A stretch of 64,000 nucleotides of DNA, from positions 1 to 64,000 of the forward strand of contig CAMECH010000013.1 in assembly GCA_945913015.1 (NCBI GenBank), given 5' to 3'. The notes beneath the pieces were generated by a model. That model was not told the origin of the DNA and ran no database searches. It saw only the letters and a list, made by a program, of their open reading frames with translations. A program made the position numbers and the translations under genes. The stretch comes from an uncultured Bacteroides sp. GTDB lineage: Bacteria > Bacillota > Clostridia > Lachnospirales > Lachnospiraceae. Below are positions 27,845 through 36,710 of this stretch, piece by piece; within the stretch, counting starts at the first letter, position 1, and every line of letters begins with the position of its first letter.

Positions 27845-28144
27845 TTAAAGACCCTCGAATAATTCAATATCCTTACTGTCATCTGTGAGCTGTACGATTG
27901 CCTTCTTTGTAGCTGCTGTCTTACCTGTAACCATTCCGCGTCTCTTATTCTTGCCAAGACGGTTCATTGTGTTAACCTTAGCAACCTTTGTTCCTGCAAA
28001 CATCTTCTCTACAGCTTCTTTAATCTGAGACTTTGTAGCCTCTGTATGAACAAGAAATGTGTACTTCTTGTCAGCCATGTCAGCCATTGACTTCTCTGTG
28101 ATGACCGGCTTGAGGATTACATCATAGTACTTAATATCTGCCAT
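27845..28144 (-). CDS. rplW: 50S ribosomal protein L23
   Basis: The 99-residue L23 begins [20 protein letters not shown] and has the [20 protein letters not shown] loop. It is the docking site for trigger factor at the tunnel exit. Its ATG shares one base with the rplD stop. A 64-bp spacer follows before rplB. Confidence 0.98.
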   Translation of the reverse strand: MADIKYYDVILKPVITEKSMADMADKKYTFLVHTEATKSQIKEAVEKMFAGTKVAKVNTMNRLGKNKRRGMVTGKTAATKKAIVQLTDDSKDIELFEGL

Positions 28145-28764
28145 TATGCGTATACCTCCTCGATTGTTGCAACTGCATCCTTAGTAACAACAAGTGTGTC
28201 ATACTTAAGAATGTCATATACATTAATTGTGTTAGGCTGTGAAACCTTAACATCAGGAATATTACGTGCTGAAAGAATTACGTTTGAATCGTTGTCATTA
28301 ATAACCATAAGTGCCTTATCTACATTAAGGTTCTTCATAACATTAACGAAATTCTTTGTCTTAATTTCCTCAAACTTAATCTCATCAAGAACTACAATCT
28401 TCTTATCAACTACTTTAGATGTAAGTGCTGACTTAAGAGCAGCTCTCTTTTCCTTCTTATTCATCTTGAATGAGTAGTCTCTTGGAGTTGGTGCAAATAC
28501 AACACCGCCGCCAGTCCACTGTGGAGCTCTTGTTGAACCCTGTCTAGCGTGGCCTGTTCCCTTCTGTCTCCAAGGCTTTCTACCACCACCGGAAACTTCT
28601 GAACGTGTCTTAGCTTTCTGTGTTCCCTGACGGTTGTTAGCAAGCTGCTGAACAACTGCCATGTGTACGAGATGCTCATTGATCTCTACACCGAAAACTG
28701 CATCGTTCAATTCTAATGAGCCAACTTCTTTGCCTTCAATATTATAAACAGATACGTTTGCCAT
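28144..28764 (-). CDS. rplD: 50S ribosomal protein L4
   Basis: The 206-residue L4 has the tunnel loop [20 protein letters not shown] followed by [20 protein letters not shown]. In E. coli L4 also represses the S10 operon by binding its leader. Whether it acts on the structured leader here is unknown. It lies 28 bp after rplC. Confidence 0.98.
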   Translation of the reverse strand: MANVSVYNIEGKEVGSLELNDAVFGVEINEHLVHMAVVQQLANNRQGTQKAKTRSEVSGGGRKPWRQKGTGHARQGSTRAPQWTGGGVVFAPTPRDYSFKMNKKEKRAALKSALTSKVVDKKIVVLDEIKFEEIKTKNFVNVMKNLNVDKALMVINDNDSNVILSARNIPDVKVSQPNTINVYDILKYDTLVVTKDAVATIEEVYA

Positions 28765-28792
28765 CTGTGTGGTCCTCCTTCCCTAGTAAAGA

Positions 28793-29428
28793 TTACTTAT
28801 CACTCTTTACTGTTTCTTTTAGTGTTACTAATGATTTCTTAGGTCCAGGTACTGCACCCTTAACTAAGATGATATTGTTCTCGGCATCAACTCTTACAAC
28901 TTCGAGATTCTGGATTGTGATTCTCTTAGCTCCCATGTGACCAGGCATTCCCTTGCCCTTAAATACTCTACCAGGTGTTGTTGCTGATCCATTAGAACCC
29001 TGATGTCTGTGGAACTTAGAACCATGAGCCATAGGTCCTCTTGACTGTCCAAGTCTCTTGATAGCGCCCTGGAAGCCTTTTCCCTTTGAAATAGCTGTAG
29101 CATCAATCTTATCGCCTGCTGCGAAGATGTCTGCCTTGATTTCGTCCTTTACATTGTACTCACTGGCATTCTCAAATTTGAACTCTCTTACAAATCTCTT
29201 GTAAGAAACACCAGCCTTGTCAAAATGTCCTTTCATTGGCTTGTTGACAAGCTTTTCTCTCTTGTCCAAAAAACCAACCTGAACAGCTTCATAACCGTCG
29301 TTCTCAACTGTTTTAACCTGTGTTACAACACATGGGCCAGCCTGAAGAACAGTTACCGGTGTCAAAACACCGTCTTCGTTGAAGATTTGAGTCATTCCGA
29401 CTTTAGTAGCTAAAATTGCCTTCTTCAT
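28793..29428 (-). CDS. rplC: 50S ribosomal protein L3
   Basis: The 211-residue L3 begins [20 protein letters not shown]. It has [20 protein letters not shown] and [20 protein letters not shown], the loop that reaches the peptidyl transferase centre. It is separated from rpsJ by an unusually long 253-bp spacer. Confidence 0.98.
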   Translation of the reverse strand: MKKAILATKVGMTQIFNEDGVLTPVTVLQAGPCVVTQVKTVENDGYEAVQVGFLDKREKLVNKPMKGHFDKAGVSYKRFVREFKFENASEYNVKDEIKADIFAAGDKIDATAISKGKGFQGAIKRLGQSRGPMAHGSKFHRHQGSNGSATTPGRVFKGKGMPGHMGAKRITIQNLEVVRVDAENNIILVKGAVPGPKKSLVTLKETVKSDK

Positions 29429-29681
29429 TAAATCTTTCCTCCTGTTTAATCTACAGCGGATAAGATGATTACATTTCCCAAGTCATCTCAGTACTACGTA
29501 AGCGCATCTTATCATCCTAGAACAGTCAATATAAGTGGAACCTTCACCACTGCTGGTTTTTGTTACTTCTATATTAAACCCTTCAGGATTACTACATATT
29601 ACTTTATGAAAAAATTCATTCTCCGTTGCTCATTCCCGTGCGTCAACCCATACACAGCAGCAACATGTTTAATAGAAAGAA
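29429..29681 (-). promoter_or_regulatory. 253-bp rpsJ-rplC spacer with inverted repeats
   Basis: The spacer holds GATAAGATG (29459-29467) pairing with CATCTTATC (29505-29513), and a small AGTGG/CCACT hairpin. A short plus-strand open frame here has no ribosome binding site or known motif, so I do not call a gene. Most genomes have a short rpsJ-rplC gap. The extra length may hold a second control point or internal promoter, but I saw no consensus boxes. Confidence 0.45.
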
Positions 29682-29993
29682 TTACTTCATCTTGATGTTG
29701 ATATTTACACCGGCAGGCATCTCCAACTTAGAGAGCGCATCAACAGTCTTCTGTGATGGTGTAATGATATCAATAAGTCTCTTATGAGTTCTCTGCTCGA
29801 ACTGCTCTCTTGAATCCTTATCCTTGTGAACAGCTCTAAGAATTGTAACAACTTCCTTCTTTGTTGGAAGAGGTACCGGACCACTAACCTGTGCTCCTGT
29901 CTTCTTAACAGTCTCAATAATCTTCTTTGCTGACTGATCAATCAACTGATGATCGTATGCCTTCAATGTAATTCTCATTACTTGATTTGCCAT
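29682..29993 (-). CDS. rpsJ: 30S ribosomal protein S10
   Basis: The 103-residue S10 has [40 protein letters not shown] and the [15 protein letters not shown] loop. I place the start at ATG 29993 (M-A-N-Q-V-M), with AAGGAGG upstream at a rather long spacing. The frame opens 27 codons earlier inside the leader. S10 also works as NusE in antitermination. It is the first gene of the superoperon. The str genes (rpsL, rpsG, fusA, tuf) do not precede it. Confidence 0.97.
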   Translation of the reverse strand: MANQVMRITLKAYDHQLIDQSAKKIIETVKKTGAQVSGPVPLPTKKEVVTILRAVHKDKDSREQFEQRTHKRLIDIITPSQKTVDALSKLEMPAGVNINIKMK

Positions 29994-30036
29994 AATAAAA
30001 AAGTCGCCTCCTTTTCGCACTTTAAAAACATAAGTA

Positions 30037-30144
30037 CGACAAGCGGTGACTGTACACTCCCCCGCGTGTATCATGAGTTTAAATTCTCAAAGCATCGCGG
30101 TCATTTCTGTCTTTGCAGATGATATTTTGTACAGTGACTTGTCG
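30037..30144 (-). promoter_or_regulatory. Long-range inverted repeat in the S10 operon leader
   Basis: The leader between promoter and rpsJ is about 250 nt. CGACAAG and CTGTACA at 30037-30056 are complementary to TGTACAG and CTTGTCG at 30128-30144, enclosing a loop of about 70 nt. A further hairpin CCGAT/ATCGG lies at 30160-30178. Such architecture fits an autoregulated ribosomal leader. Confidence 0.55.
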
Positions 30145-30255
30145 CCAGATTGTTGAAGCCGATGGGTTGTATCGGCTTTTTGACATTCGCTCCACGGAAT
30201 AACCCGCTCTCGCAGCAACTTCTCGCTTCTTCGCTATCATGTCACAGCAAAAACT

Positions 30256-30284
30256 AGTATACACAAACAATTCTCTAAATGCAA
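30256..30284 (-). promoter_or_regulatory. Promoter of the S10-spc-alpha superoperon
   Basis: On the minus strand there is a -35 TTGCAT (30279-30284), a 17-bp spacer and a -10 TATACT (30256-30261), upstream of the rpsJ leader. Confidence 0.7.
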
Positions 30285-30365
30285 TATAAATTTTTCATAA
30301 ATATTGTTTTTTTTTGAGAACAATTTGAATGTGTATACCGGTTAATCTAAATCAGTGAAAAAAAA

Positions 30366-32150
30366 CTATTTTATATAGAAGAAACTCAGTGCACCATTGT
30401 TGCTTATCAACGGTTCCATTCCAAGTTCTTTCTCCAAATCATTTTCAAGCTCTCCTATTTCTTCTTCATAATAGGCACGCCTGTCTATGTAAATTCCGGC
30501 AAATCCTTTTTCTTTAACTGTTTTCAGCATTTCAGGAACATTACTGTTATCAATCCCGGAAAGCCAGTTATCAGCTTCACGCCCTACAACTCCGCCGTAG
30601 CTCCAGCGCAGGTCTTTTGAATGAATATACCCTATCCACAAATCATAATCATTCATTTCGTTGACAGCACCGCCCTCCGGATACTCATGATACGGCAGTT
30701 GGTAAATCATCGCACCTGTCGGCAGCGAAGCCTCGATACGCTCAACAAATTCCTTGTCGGATTTATAGTATTCCCTGAAATTCGTATAATCAAAACACAT
30801 TCCCGGATACTGAAACCATATTCCCCACAGCATCGCAACAGATGATACGGCAATCGTCCCTGCATAAATGCAATTTCTTACAACGCCGTTAAATTTCTCT
30901 GATGCCAGAATTCTGTCGCATAAAACATTTAACAAAATGCATACTGCCGCAATTGAAATAAATGCAATAAAAATCGATATTCTGTTATAGCAGCGAATCA
31001 TATCCGTTATAAAAAGCCCGAACAGGCTTCCAAATCCGCCTATTGTAGCCAGCAGTATACCCGCAATGTTAAGCAGTGATAATATTTCAAGGTGCACCTT
31101 ATACGGCTTGTCATCCCCCATTTTGCGAAGGAAAAGCACCACCAGCAGAATAAGAAATCCAATGCAGCCCATGACACCGAGAAATGCCATATAGTTTTCA
31201 TTGACAAGCGGCATTGTGTCGTTATATCCATCTATAACAGCCTGAATCGTAGAACTTCCATGTGAATTTAACGGCATAAAAAGCTGCGCAATCTTAAGCG
31301 AATATGTCTCAACTCCGTCCAGAGTCCTTACAAAGCCTTCCTTATTAACGCCATTCTTACTTATATAAATAACATTTGGAATAAGCGCCGCAACCATAAA
31401 GCCCGCAACCAGAACAATCAGCGCACACGCCTTGCCAAAGTAACACCATTTCTTCTCTCTGAGCGCTTTTACAATTCCTGTTACAACAAGGAAAAAACAT
31501 GTGAAGAATGCATAATATGCTATTCCGTTATTGGCAATGCATACGGAAAGCAGTATTGCAAAATAATTCTTCCAGTTTTTAAAGAAATTTTTGTTCAGGC
31601 AAAAGAAGTTGTCATCCTGATAAACCCACAGACAGTACAATATTGAAACCGGAATGAAATAATAGCATGCAAGTACAAAATGATTCATGCCTCTCACAAA
31701 CAGGTACGGCATAAATGTAAATGTGAGCGCACCGCCTACCGATATCCACGGTCTTATCCCCATCTGCCTCAGCACAAAATATGCAAAAAGTGCAATCATC
31801 GGAAACAGTAACAGAAACATCATATTAACCGCAACTGCCGGCTCATCGGTAAACTGTACTATAATTTTCAGAACCAAATTATCAAAGCCGTGCAGACTGC
31901 TCGCATAAAAATCATATCCTGCGTACCCGTATGGTGCCCCGAGCCTGTCAGTTTCCATCGTTGTATTACCTTCCATAAGCATTACTGCATTTACAAGGTA
32001 TGACATACCATCGCCGCCATCATATGACATCGGATATGCCAGGTCAAAATTCTCCATATCCATAAATCCGTATGCAAGTACGCCGGTAAGAATCATAAGC
32101 ACAACAACGGCAATTACATCCTTATATATTTTTAAAATAAATTTCTTCAT
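30366..32150 (-). CDS. Large polytopic membrane protein, GT-C glycosyltransferase-like
   Basis: The protein has 594 residues from ATG 32150, which has GGTGGAG seven bases upstream; the frame opens 16 codons earlier. A first helix lies at the N-terminus. It is followed by a large loop with SYDGGDGMSY and TDRLGAPYG, then ten or more further helices and a soluble C-terminal domain of about 130 residues (LPTGAMIYQLPYHEYPEGG). The topology, with an acidic motif in the first extracytoplasmic loop, resembles GT-C transferases or the PTPS-related/YfhO-like membrane proteins that use lipid-linked sugars. It is the last gene of the glycosylation island, next to the ribosomal promoter. The substrate is unknown. 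Confidence 0.6.
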   Translation of the reverse strand: MKKFILKIYKDVIAVVVLMILTGVLAYGFMDMENFDLAYPMSYDGGDGMSYLVNAVMLMEGNTTMETDRLGAPYGYAGYDFYASSLHGFDNLVLKIIVQFTDEPAVAVNMMFLLLFPMIALFAYFVLRQMGIRPWISVGGALTFTFMPYLFVRGMNHFVLACYYFIPVSILYCLWVYQDDNFFCLNKNFFKNWKNYFAILLSVCIANNGIAYYAFFTCFFLVVTGIVKALREKKWCYFGKACALIVLVAGFMVAALIPNVIYISKNGVNKEGFVRTLDGVETYSLKIAQLFMPLNSHGSSTIQAVIDGYNDTMPLVNENYMAFLGVMGCIGFLILLVVLFLRKMGDDKPYKVHLEILSLLNIAGILLATIGGFGSLFGLFITDMIRCYNRISIFIAFISIAAVCILLNVLCDRILASEKFNGVVRNCIYAGTIAVSSVAMLWGIWFQYPGMCFDYTNFREYYKSDKEFVERIEASLPTGAMIYQLPYHEYPEGGAVNEMNDYDLWIGYIHSKDLRWSYGGVVGREADNWLSGIDNSNVPEMLKTVKEKGFAGIYIDRRAYYEEEIGELENDLEKELGMEPLISNNGALSFFYIK

Positions 32151-32307
32151 ATACAATCTCCACCTTAAAAACGTAGTAAGTTCAGATTTTATCGACACTA
32201 TCTCAATAGTAGCCTTAAATACTGACTTCTGTCAACTAAAAAATTTGTGAAAACAGGATGTTAAAAATTGTAAAATATACATAAAAATACATTTTATATT
32301 AAAATAT

Positions 32308-32342
32308 CCCCTGCGCCAGTTTTCAAACATATGACGCAGGGG
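32308..32342 (-). terminator. Terminator-like hairpin after the 124-residue gene
   Basis: CCCCTGCG (32308-32315) and CGCAGGGG (32335-32342) form a strong stem. The minus-strand RNA continues into an A/U-rich ATATTTTAATAT. It stands about 40 bp past the stop at 32383, and upstream of the membrane protein gene. Confidence 0.6.
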
Positions 32343-32382
32343 AAACCGTTCATTATATAAGCTATGTACAGACTGAAGATTT

Positions 32383-32757
32383 TTAATTGAGTTTTGCACC
32401 GGCCTCAATCATATCATTTACGAATTCTTTCAAAGCACCTCTAAGGACTGCTGCTTTGGCAGCGTCATCATCATCCTGATATGCTCTCCCGAGGTCGCCT
32501 ATCGCAGCATTAATCTTACCTTCATCTATAAGAATACCTATTCCCTTGAGGCAATCTTTAGTTCCGTTATATACCTGAATCGTCCAGTTAATTCCGGCAA
32601 GAACATTCTTCGCATACTCATCTGTATCTTCAAGCTTTCCGTTTTCAAATTCTCCGGCAAGATTGTCCATCGCCTTTACAAGCTTTTTGCAGTAATCTGC
32701 TGCCATTACAACTGCCTCAATCTGTTCACTTCTTGTGTTATCAATCACGTTATCCAT
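32383..32757 (-). CDS. Small acidic helical protein of unknown function
   Basis: The protein has 124 residues from ATG 32757, which has GAGGAG four bases upstream. It is acidic, predicted to be almost wholly helical, with no membrane segment and no motif I recognise (SEQIEAVVMAADYCKKLVKA near the start; AYQDDDDAAKAAVLRGALKE near the end). It has its own promoter and terminator, so it is a single-gene unit between the ribosomal and glycosylation regions. The Asp run and helical pattern could suit a small chaperone or a partner protein; that is only a guess. Confidence 0.75.
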   Translation of the reverse strand: MDNVIDNTRSEQIEAVVMAADYCKKLVKAMDNLAGEFENGKLEDTDEYAKNVLAGINWTIQVYNGTKDCLKGIGILIDEGKINAAIGDLGRAYQDDDDAAKAAVLRGALKEFVNDMIEAGAKLN

Positions 32758-32783
32758 TATACTCCTCATTTCTGCACTGCTTC

Positions 32784-32813
32784 ATTGTACGGTAAAAGGC
32801 AGGCAGCAAGCAA
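32784..32813 (-). promoter_or_regulatory. Possible promoter of the 124-residue gene
   Basis: On the minus strand TTGCTT (32808-32813) and TACAAT (32784-32789) are 18 bp apart, about 27 bp upstream of the start codon. Confidence 0.5.
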
Positions 32814-32820
32814 TGCCAAT

Positions 32821-32846
32821 CCACATGCCCGGATATAATCATGTGG
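32821..32846. other. Perfect inverted repeat between divergent promoters
   Basis: CCACATG (32821-32827) and CATGTGG (32840-32846) flank 12 bp, midway between the minus promoter at 32784 and the plus promoter at 32880. The position suits a shared regulator site. Confidence 0.45.
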
Positions 32847-32879
32847 TTTATATCGGCACTAACCGCAAAAAACTTTACA

Positions 32880-32908
32880 TTGCCCTGAAAGACAAAAGCA
32901 TCTATAAT
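32880..32908 (+). promoter_or_regulatory. Promoter of the plus-strand CgeB-like glycosyltransferase
   Basis: TTGCCC (32880-32885) and TATAAT (32903-32908) with a 17-bp spacer, 68 bp before the start codon at 32977. Confidence 0.6.
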
Positions 32909-32976
32909 TAATGTATAAGTGTTATAAAATGCTTTTGCAGACACATATAATAATATATTTGGAGAGAGATGCCGCC

Positions 32977-34164
32977 ATGAAATTGCTTTTCTACCGGTAC
33001 GGAAGTATCTGTGAGCCTGATATAATCGAAGCATTTACCAGACTTTCACTGACTGTTGAGGAAGTAACCGAAGAAATTTATAATAAAAATCTGACACCAT
33101 CGGAAGGAATTGAAGCCGTACGCAGTCACTTAGATGCACCCGGCAATTCTTCCCGCTTTGCATTTGTCTTTACAATAAATTTTTTTCCGTGGCTTGCTGA
33201 ACTTTGCAACATATATAATATAATGTACTTTTCACTTATCGTGGACAGTCCTGTTATGGAGCTTTATTCAAATTCAATTAAGCTCCCTTGCAATCGCGTC
33301 TTTCTGTTTGACCGCTGCCTTTACAATGAATTTGCGCCACAGAATCCGGATCACGTATTTCACATACCGCTTGCCACCAATATAGAGCGCAACAACCGTG
33401 TGATTGACACTGCATCATCTGCCGACAAAGCACGGTTTACTTCAGACATTTCTTTTATCGGTTCCCTGTATGCAGAAAAATGTCTTTATAATAAGGTAAA
33501 GCTTCCTCCTTACGAAGAAGGCTTTGCAAACGGATTAATTGAGGCGCAGTTAAATGTTTACGGATACAATTTTATCGAGGAATGCCTGACCGACTCATTT
33601 GTAAAAACATTTCTTGAAAATGCACCAGGCCACTATGACTTTCCCGAAAACAGCCGTCATGAATACAAGGCTCTTGTGGCACAGCAGTACATAAGCGTGA
33701 AGGTTGCCGAGCAGGAGCGCATCCGTGCACTTACAATGCTGTCCAACGATTTTAATGTTGACCTGTATACAGGAAGCAACACCTCGGCCATGCCGCGTAT
33801 ACATAACCGCGGCTTTGCAAAATCACTCACCGAGATGCCGCTAATCTTTAACCGGAGTAAAATCAATTTAAATATTACAGCCAAATCGATCCGTTCAGGG
33901 CTTTCGCTAAGGATTTTCGACATATTAGGCTGTGGCGGATTCCTTCTTACAAATTATCAGTCAGAGCTTTCTGAATGGTTTGAAATCGGTGTTGACCTCG
34001 AAACATATTCTTCAATGGAAGAACTTCATGACAAATGTGCATATTACCTTTCACATGATTCACAGCGTGAAGCAATCGCACGCAGCGGATACGAAAAGGT
34101 CTGCAAATATCATTCATATGATACACGCCTTCTGCAGATGATGGACCTTGCCACACAGGTATAA
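32977..34164 (+). CDS. CgeB/DUF3880-type glycosyltransferase (paralogue 1)
   Basis: The protein has 395 residues from ATG 32977, nine bases after GGAGAGAG; the frame opens 22 codons earlier. The N-terminal half has the DUF3880 pattern (FVFTINFFPWLAELCN, then VDSPVMELYSNSI). The C-terminal half is a GT1-like nucleotide-sugar domain (RSKINLNITAKSIRSGLSLR and DILGCGGFLLTNYQSELSEW). It shares plan and motifs with the two genes that follow on the other strand. It is transcribed alone, convergent with them. It probably adds a sugar to flagellin or a surface glycan; the donor is unknown. Confidence 0.8.
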   Translation: MKLLFYRYGSICEPDIIEAFTRLSLTVEEVTEEIYNKNLTPSEGIEAVRSHLDAPGNSSRFAFVFTINFFPWLAELCNIYNIMYFSLIVDSPVMELYSNSIKLPCNRVFLFDRCLYNEFAPQNPDHVFHIPLATNIERNNRVIDTASSADKARFTSDISFIGSLYAEKCLYNKVKLPPYEEGFANGLIEAQLNVYGYNFIEECLTDSFVKTFLENAPGHYDFPENSRHEYKALVAQQYISVKVAEQERIRALTMLSNDFNVDLYTGSNTSAMPRIHNRGFAKSLTEMPLIFNRSKINLNITAKSIRSGLSLRIFDILGCGGFLLTNYQSELSEWFEIGVDLETYSSMEELHDKCAYYLSHDSQREAIARSGYEKVCKYHSYDTRLLQMMDLATQV

Positions 34165-34224
34165 CGTATATTTTTGTGCTTATCTACGGCTATTTTTCCA
34201 TGCAGTTCATAATATTGTGTGAAA

Positions 34225-35403
34225 TTAAACCCCTGCAACCCTCATCATCGCCGTAAGAGCCGTCGTATATGTGTGATTAGCGGCAACCTTTCTATGACCA
34301 TTAGTTGCTATGCGCCGCCTTTCCTCATCATGTATCAGATAATACTCACATTTACCAAGCAAATCCTCATCACTTTCGTAATATACAAAATCCTCTCCCG
34401 GCACAAAATGTTCAAATAAATCAGCCTGATAATTGGAAAGCAGGAAACCGCCCGCCCCCATTATATCCATACAGCGCAGCGGAATACCGGTCTGTATGCT
34501 TCTAAGAGAGATGTTCAGATTTATTTTGCTGCATTTAAATACATAAGGCATTGTATCATAATAATCCACTGCACCTTTATTGCTGACTTTCGGCAGTTCA
34601 GGAGTAGGATTGTGTGTATAAAGCTTTACTTCATGTCTGTCGGAAAGCAGTGAAAGCAGATGCCTTCTCTCAAGCTCCGCAAGCTTCCTTGCCATAAAGT
34701 AATTGGCATACACATATTCAGGTGTTTCAACGCCGTCACTGTTAGGTTTGTATTCCAGTGCTTTCTTCATCTCCTCAAGCACAGGACCTTTCAGCATCTG
34801 CTCAATAAAGAAATATCCCTGTACCTTCATCTGTGCGGCAAGTACGCCATCAAGATATCCCTTTGCGAAATCAGGCATTGACGAAAGCCTTTCATATAAA
34901 TTATGTTTTTCATTATACATTGCGCCAACAAACGAGATATCACTTGAAAATACACCTGAAATCTCATCTGTAACACTCATTGCGTCAAGCCGCTTTGTAT
35001 TTGCCGCAAGCGGCATATAATATACAGTTGTTATGCCTTCATTTCGGAAACGCTGATAGAGTGCACTGTCAAAAACAAATACATAATTGCAGGGATTAAT
35101 TATGGTATATGAAAACAGTGAAACAAGCGGCATGTCATAAACCCATGCCAGATATTTAAGATTATTGCGCTTACATGCATTAGAAACAAGCGGACTGTAA
35201 TTAAACGTAAACACCCAGTCAAAGCTTCCTAAGTCAGCACATCTTGCTTTCATAAGGTCGTCAAGCCTTCTGTCTGCCTCTTCATTAACCCGTTCTCTCA
35301 TCGCCTCAAACTCAATATGCTTTACATTAATTCCCAATTCATGCATTGCATCAATTACATCATTACTTCCAAAATTTTTCCATTCCAAAAAAAGTACATT
35401 CAT
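34225..35403 (-). CDS. CgeB/DUF3880-type glycosyltransferase (paralogue 2)
   Basis: The protein has 392 residues from ATG 35403 behind GAGGG; the frame opens six codons earlier. It has the same two-domain plan as its neighbours: FTFNYSPLVSNACKRNNLKY and AWVYDMPLVSLFSYT in the N-terminal half, then KCSKINLNISLRSIQTGIPL and DIMGAGGFLLSNYQADLFEH. The INLNI(S/T)...G(I/L)(P/S)LR pattern near the nucleotide site is kept in all three. It lies 43 bp after paralogue 3 and ends convergent to paralogue 1 with 60 bp between them. Its relation suggests duplication followed by change of sugar specificity. Confidence 0.82.
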   Translation of the reverse strand: MNVLFLEWKNFGSNDVIDAMHELGINVKHIEFEAMRERVNEEADRRLDDLMKARCADLGSFDWVFTFNYSPLVSNACKRNNLKYLAWVYDMPLVSLFSYTIINPCNYVFVFDSALYQRFRNEGITTVYYMPLAANTKRLDAMSVTDEISGVFSSDISFVGAMYNEKHNLYERLSSMPDFAKGYLDGVLAAQMKVQGYFFIEQMLKGPVLEEMKKALEYKPNSDGVETPEYVYANYFMARKLAELERRHLLSLLSDRHEVKLYTHNPTPELPKVSNKGAVDYYDTMPYVFKCSKINLNISLRSIQTGIPLRCMDIMGAGGFLLSNYQADLFEHFVPGEDFVYYESDEDLLGKCEYYLIHDEERRRIATNGHRKVAANHTYTTALTAMMRVAGV

Positions 35404-35446
35404 ATCGTCCCTCACACTCAAGAAATCCTATTCAGCTCAAGAAACA

Positions 35447-36673
35447 TTACTTACTCTCATTAATCTCGCTAAGAATCTTCTCCATCTGCCTGTCAAATGT
35501 AAACACCTTTTTTACTTTTTCATAACCATTATCCGCAATTGCAAGTCTCTCATCTTCATGTTTCAGATAATACTCCGCCTTTGCCACAAGGTCTGCCACA
35601 TCCGAATACATAACCAGTTCAACGCCGTCTTCAAAGTTTTGGGCAATCTCCTCCTGATAGTTGGTAAGCAGAAATCCCCTGCACGCAAGCACATCAAATA
35701 CTCTTAAAGGAATCCCTGTCTGTATTGCCTTTAGTGAAATATTTAGATTTATTCTGCTCAGTTTAAACGCTTTCGGCATCTGTCCGTAATAATCGAGATA
35801 CCCTCCGAAATGCACATTTTGCAGGCGTTCATCCGAATCATTTGTATACACATTGACTTTGTGCCTGTTTGAGAGAAGAGCAAGCGCCATATATCTTTCA
35901 CGCCCCGTAATCTCACAGTTCATCGCAAATTCAAGTTCCGCCTCGGATACGGCAAATTTTCCGCCCGATGCCTTGCGGTACATATCATTAAGCTGCTTCA
36001 TAAGCTGTGAATCAATCAGCTCACCAAGTATATACCCGCCATAAAGCTGTGACTGCGAAGAAATTATCCCCTCCAGATATCCTCTCTGATACTGTGTCAG
36101 AGGTCCGCAAAGATATGAAAAATCCGACTTATATAATTTACCTACAAGCGATACATCGCACTCATAAGCTTTCTTGTCCGCCTCGCTTATAGCCACTTTG
36201 TCATAAATGTCCGTATCTGCTGCAAGTTCCAGATGTCTTGCCCCGCTGACCCCCGTACTTTTATATGAATCAGCCTGTCCCCTGTCAAAGAAAAAGATGC
36301 GGTTACATTTATTAAAAAGGCTCCTTGTTTTTCTTATATGAAGCGGGCAGTCATAAACCCAGGCAAGATAAATGACACCATACTTTTGGCACACATCAGA
36401 TATCAAGGGAGAAAAATTGACGGTCAGTACCGCGTCATACACAGAATGTTTTTCACCGCAAGCCATCTGCGCTGTTTTTCTTGCATTTTGTGACTGTTCT
36501 GCAAGTTTGCCTTCAAATATCTTTGTAAATATGTCATCCTCATCCCAATTCACAAACCGGTAGAAAAATGTTTCATATTCAAAATTCATCCTGCTTTTAA
36601 GGCGATTCAATGCATTTTCCATTCCTTTTTGCATGAATGCATCCCACTGTACAAATAAAATCTTCTTCATCAT
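35447..36673 (-). CDS. CgeB/DUF3880-type glycosyltransferase (paralogue 3)
   Basis: The 408-residue paralogue has LTVNFSPLISDVCQKYGVIY and AWVYDCPLHIRKTRSLFNKC, then RINLNISLKAIQTGIPLRVF and DVLACRGFLLTNYQEEIAQN. It starts at ATG 36673 or the next codon, both ATG, after GGAGA. It lies between the 1015-residue multi-domain transferase and paralogue 2, so these probably form one operon. Its Ala-Cys-Arg-Gly in place of Gly-x-Gly-Gly near the nucleotide loop differs from its neighbours. Confidence 0.82.
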   Translation of the reverse strand: MMKKILFVQWDAFMQKGMENALNRLKSRMNFEYETFFYRFVNWDEDDIFTKIFEGKLAEQSQNARKTAQMACGEKHSVYDAVLTVNFSPLISDVCQKYGVIYLAWVYDCPLHIRKTRSLFNKCNRIFFFDRGQADSYKSTGVSGARHLELAADTDIYDKVAISEADKKAYECDVSLVGKLYKSDFSYLCGPLTQYQRGYLEGIISSQSQLYGGYILGELIDSQLMKQLNDMYRKASGGKFAVSEAELEFAMNCEITGRERYMALALLSNRHKVNVYTNDSDERLQNVHFGGYLDYYGQMPKAFKLSRINLNISLKAIQTGIPLRVFDVLACRGFLLTNYQEEIAQNFEDGVELVMYSDVADLVAKAEYYLKHEDERLAIADNGYEKVKKVFTFDRQMEKILSEINESK

Positions 36674-36710
36674 TCTCCATTCCGGCTTTGAAAAGCCGTA
36701 AACACTTTAT

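Noticed and set aside
29465-29695. A 76-codon plus-strand open frame in the rpsJ-rplC spacer
   Set aside because: No ribosome binding site, no domain, and it lies antisense to the superoperon. The inverted repeats explain the region better.
30158-30180. Hairpin with five T on the plus strand, read as a terminator
   Set aside because: There is no plus-strand gene here. In the minus-strand leader no T-run follows. It is more likely a leader hairpin.
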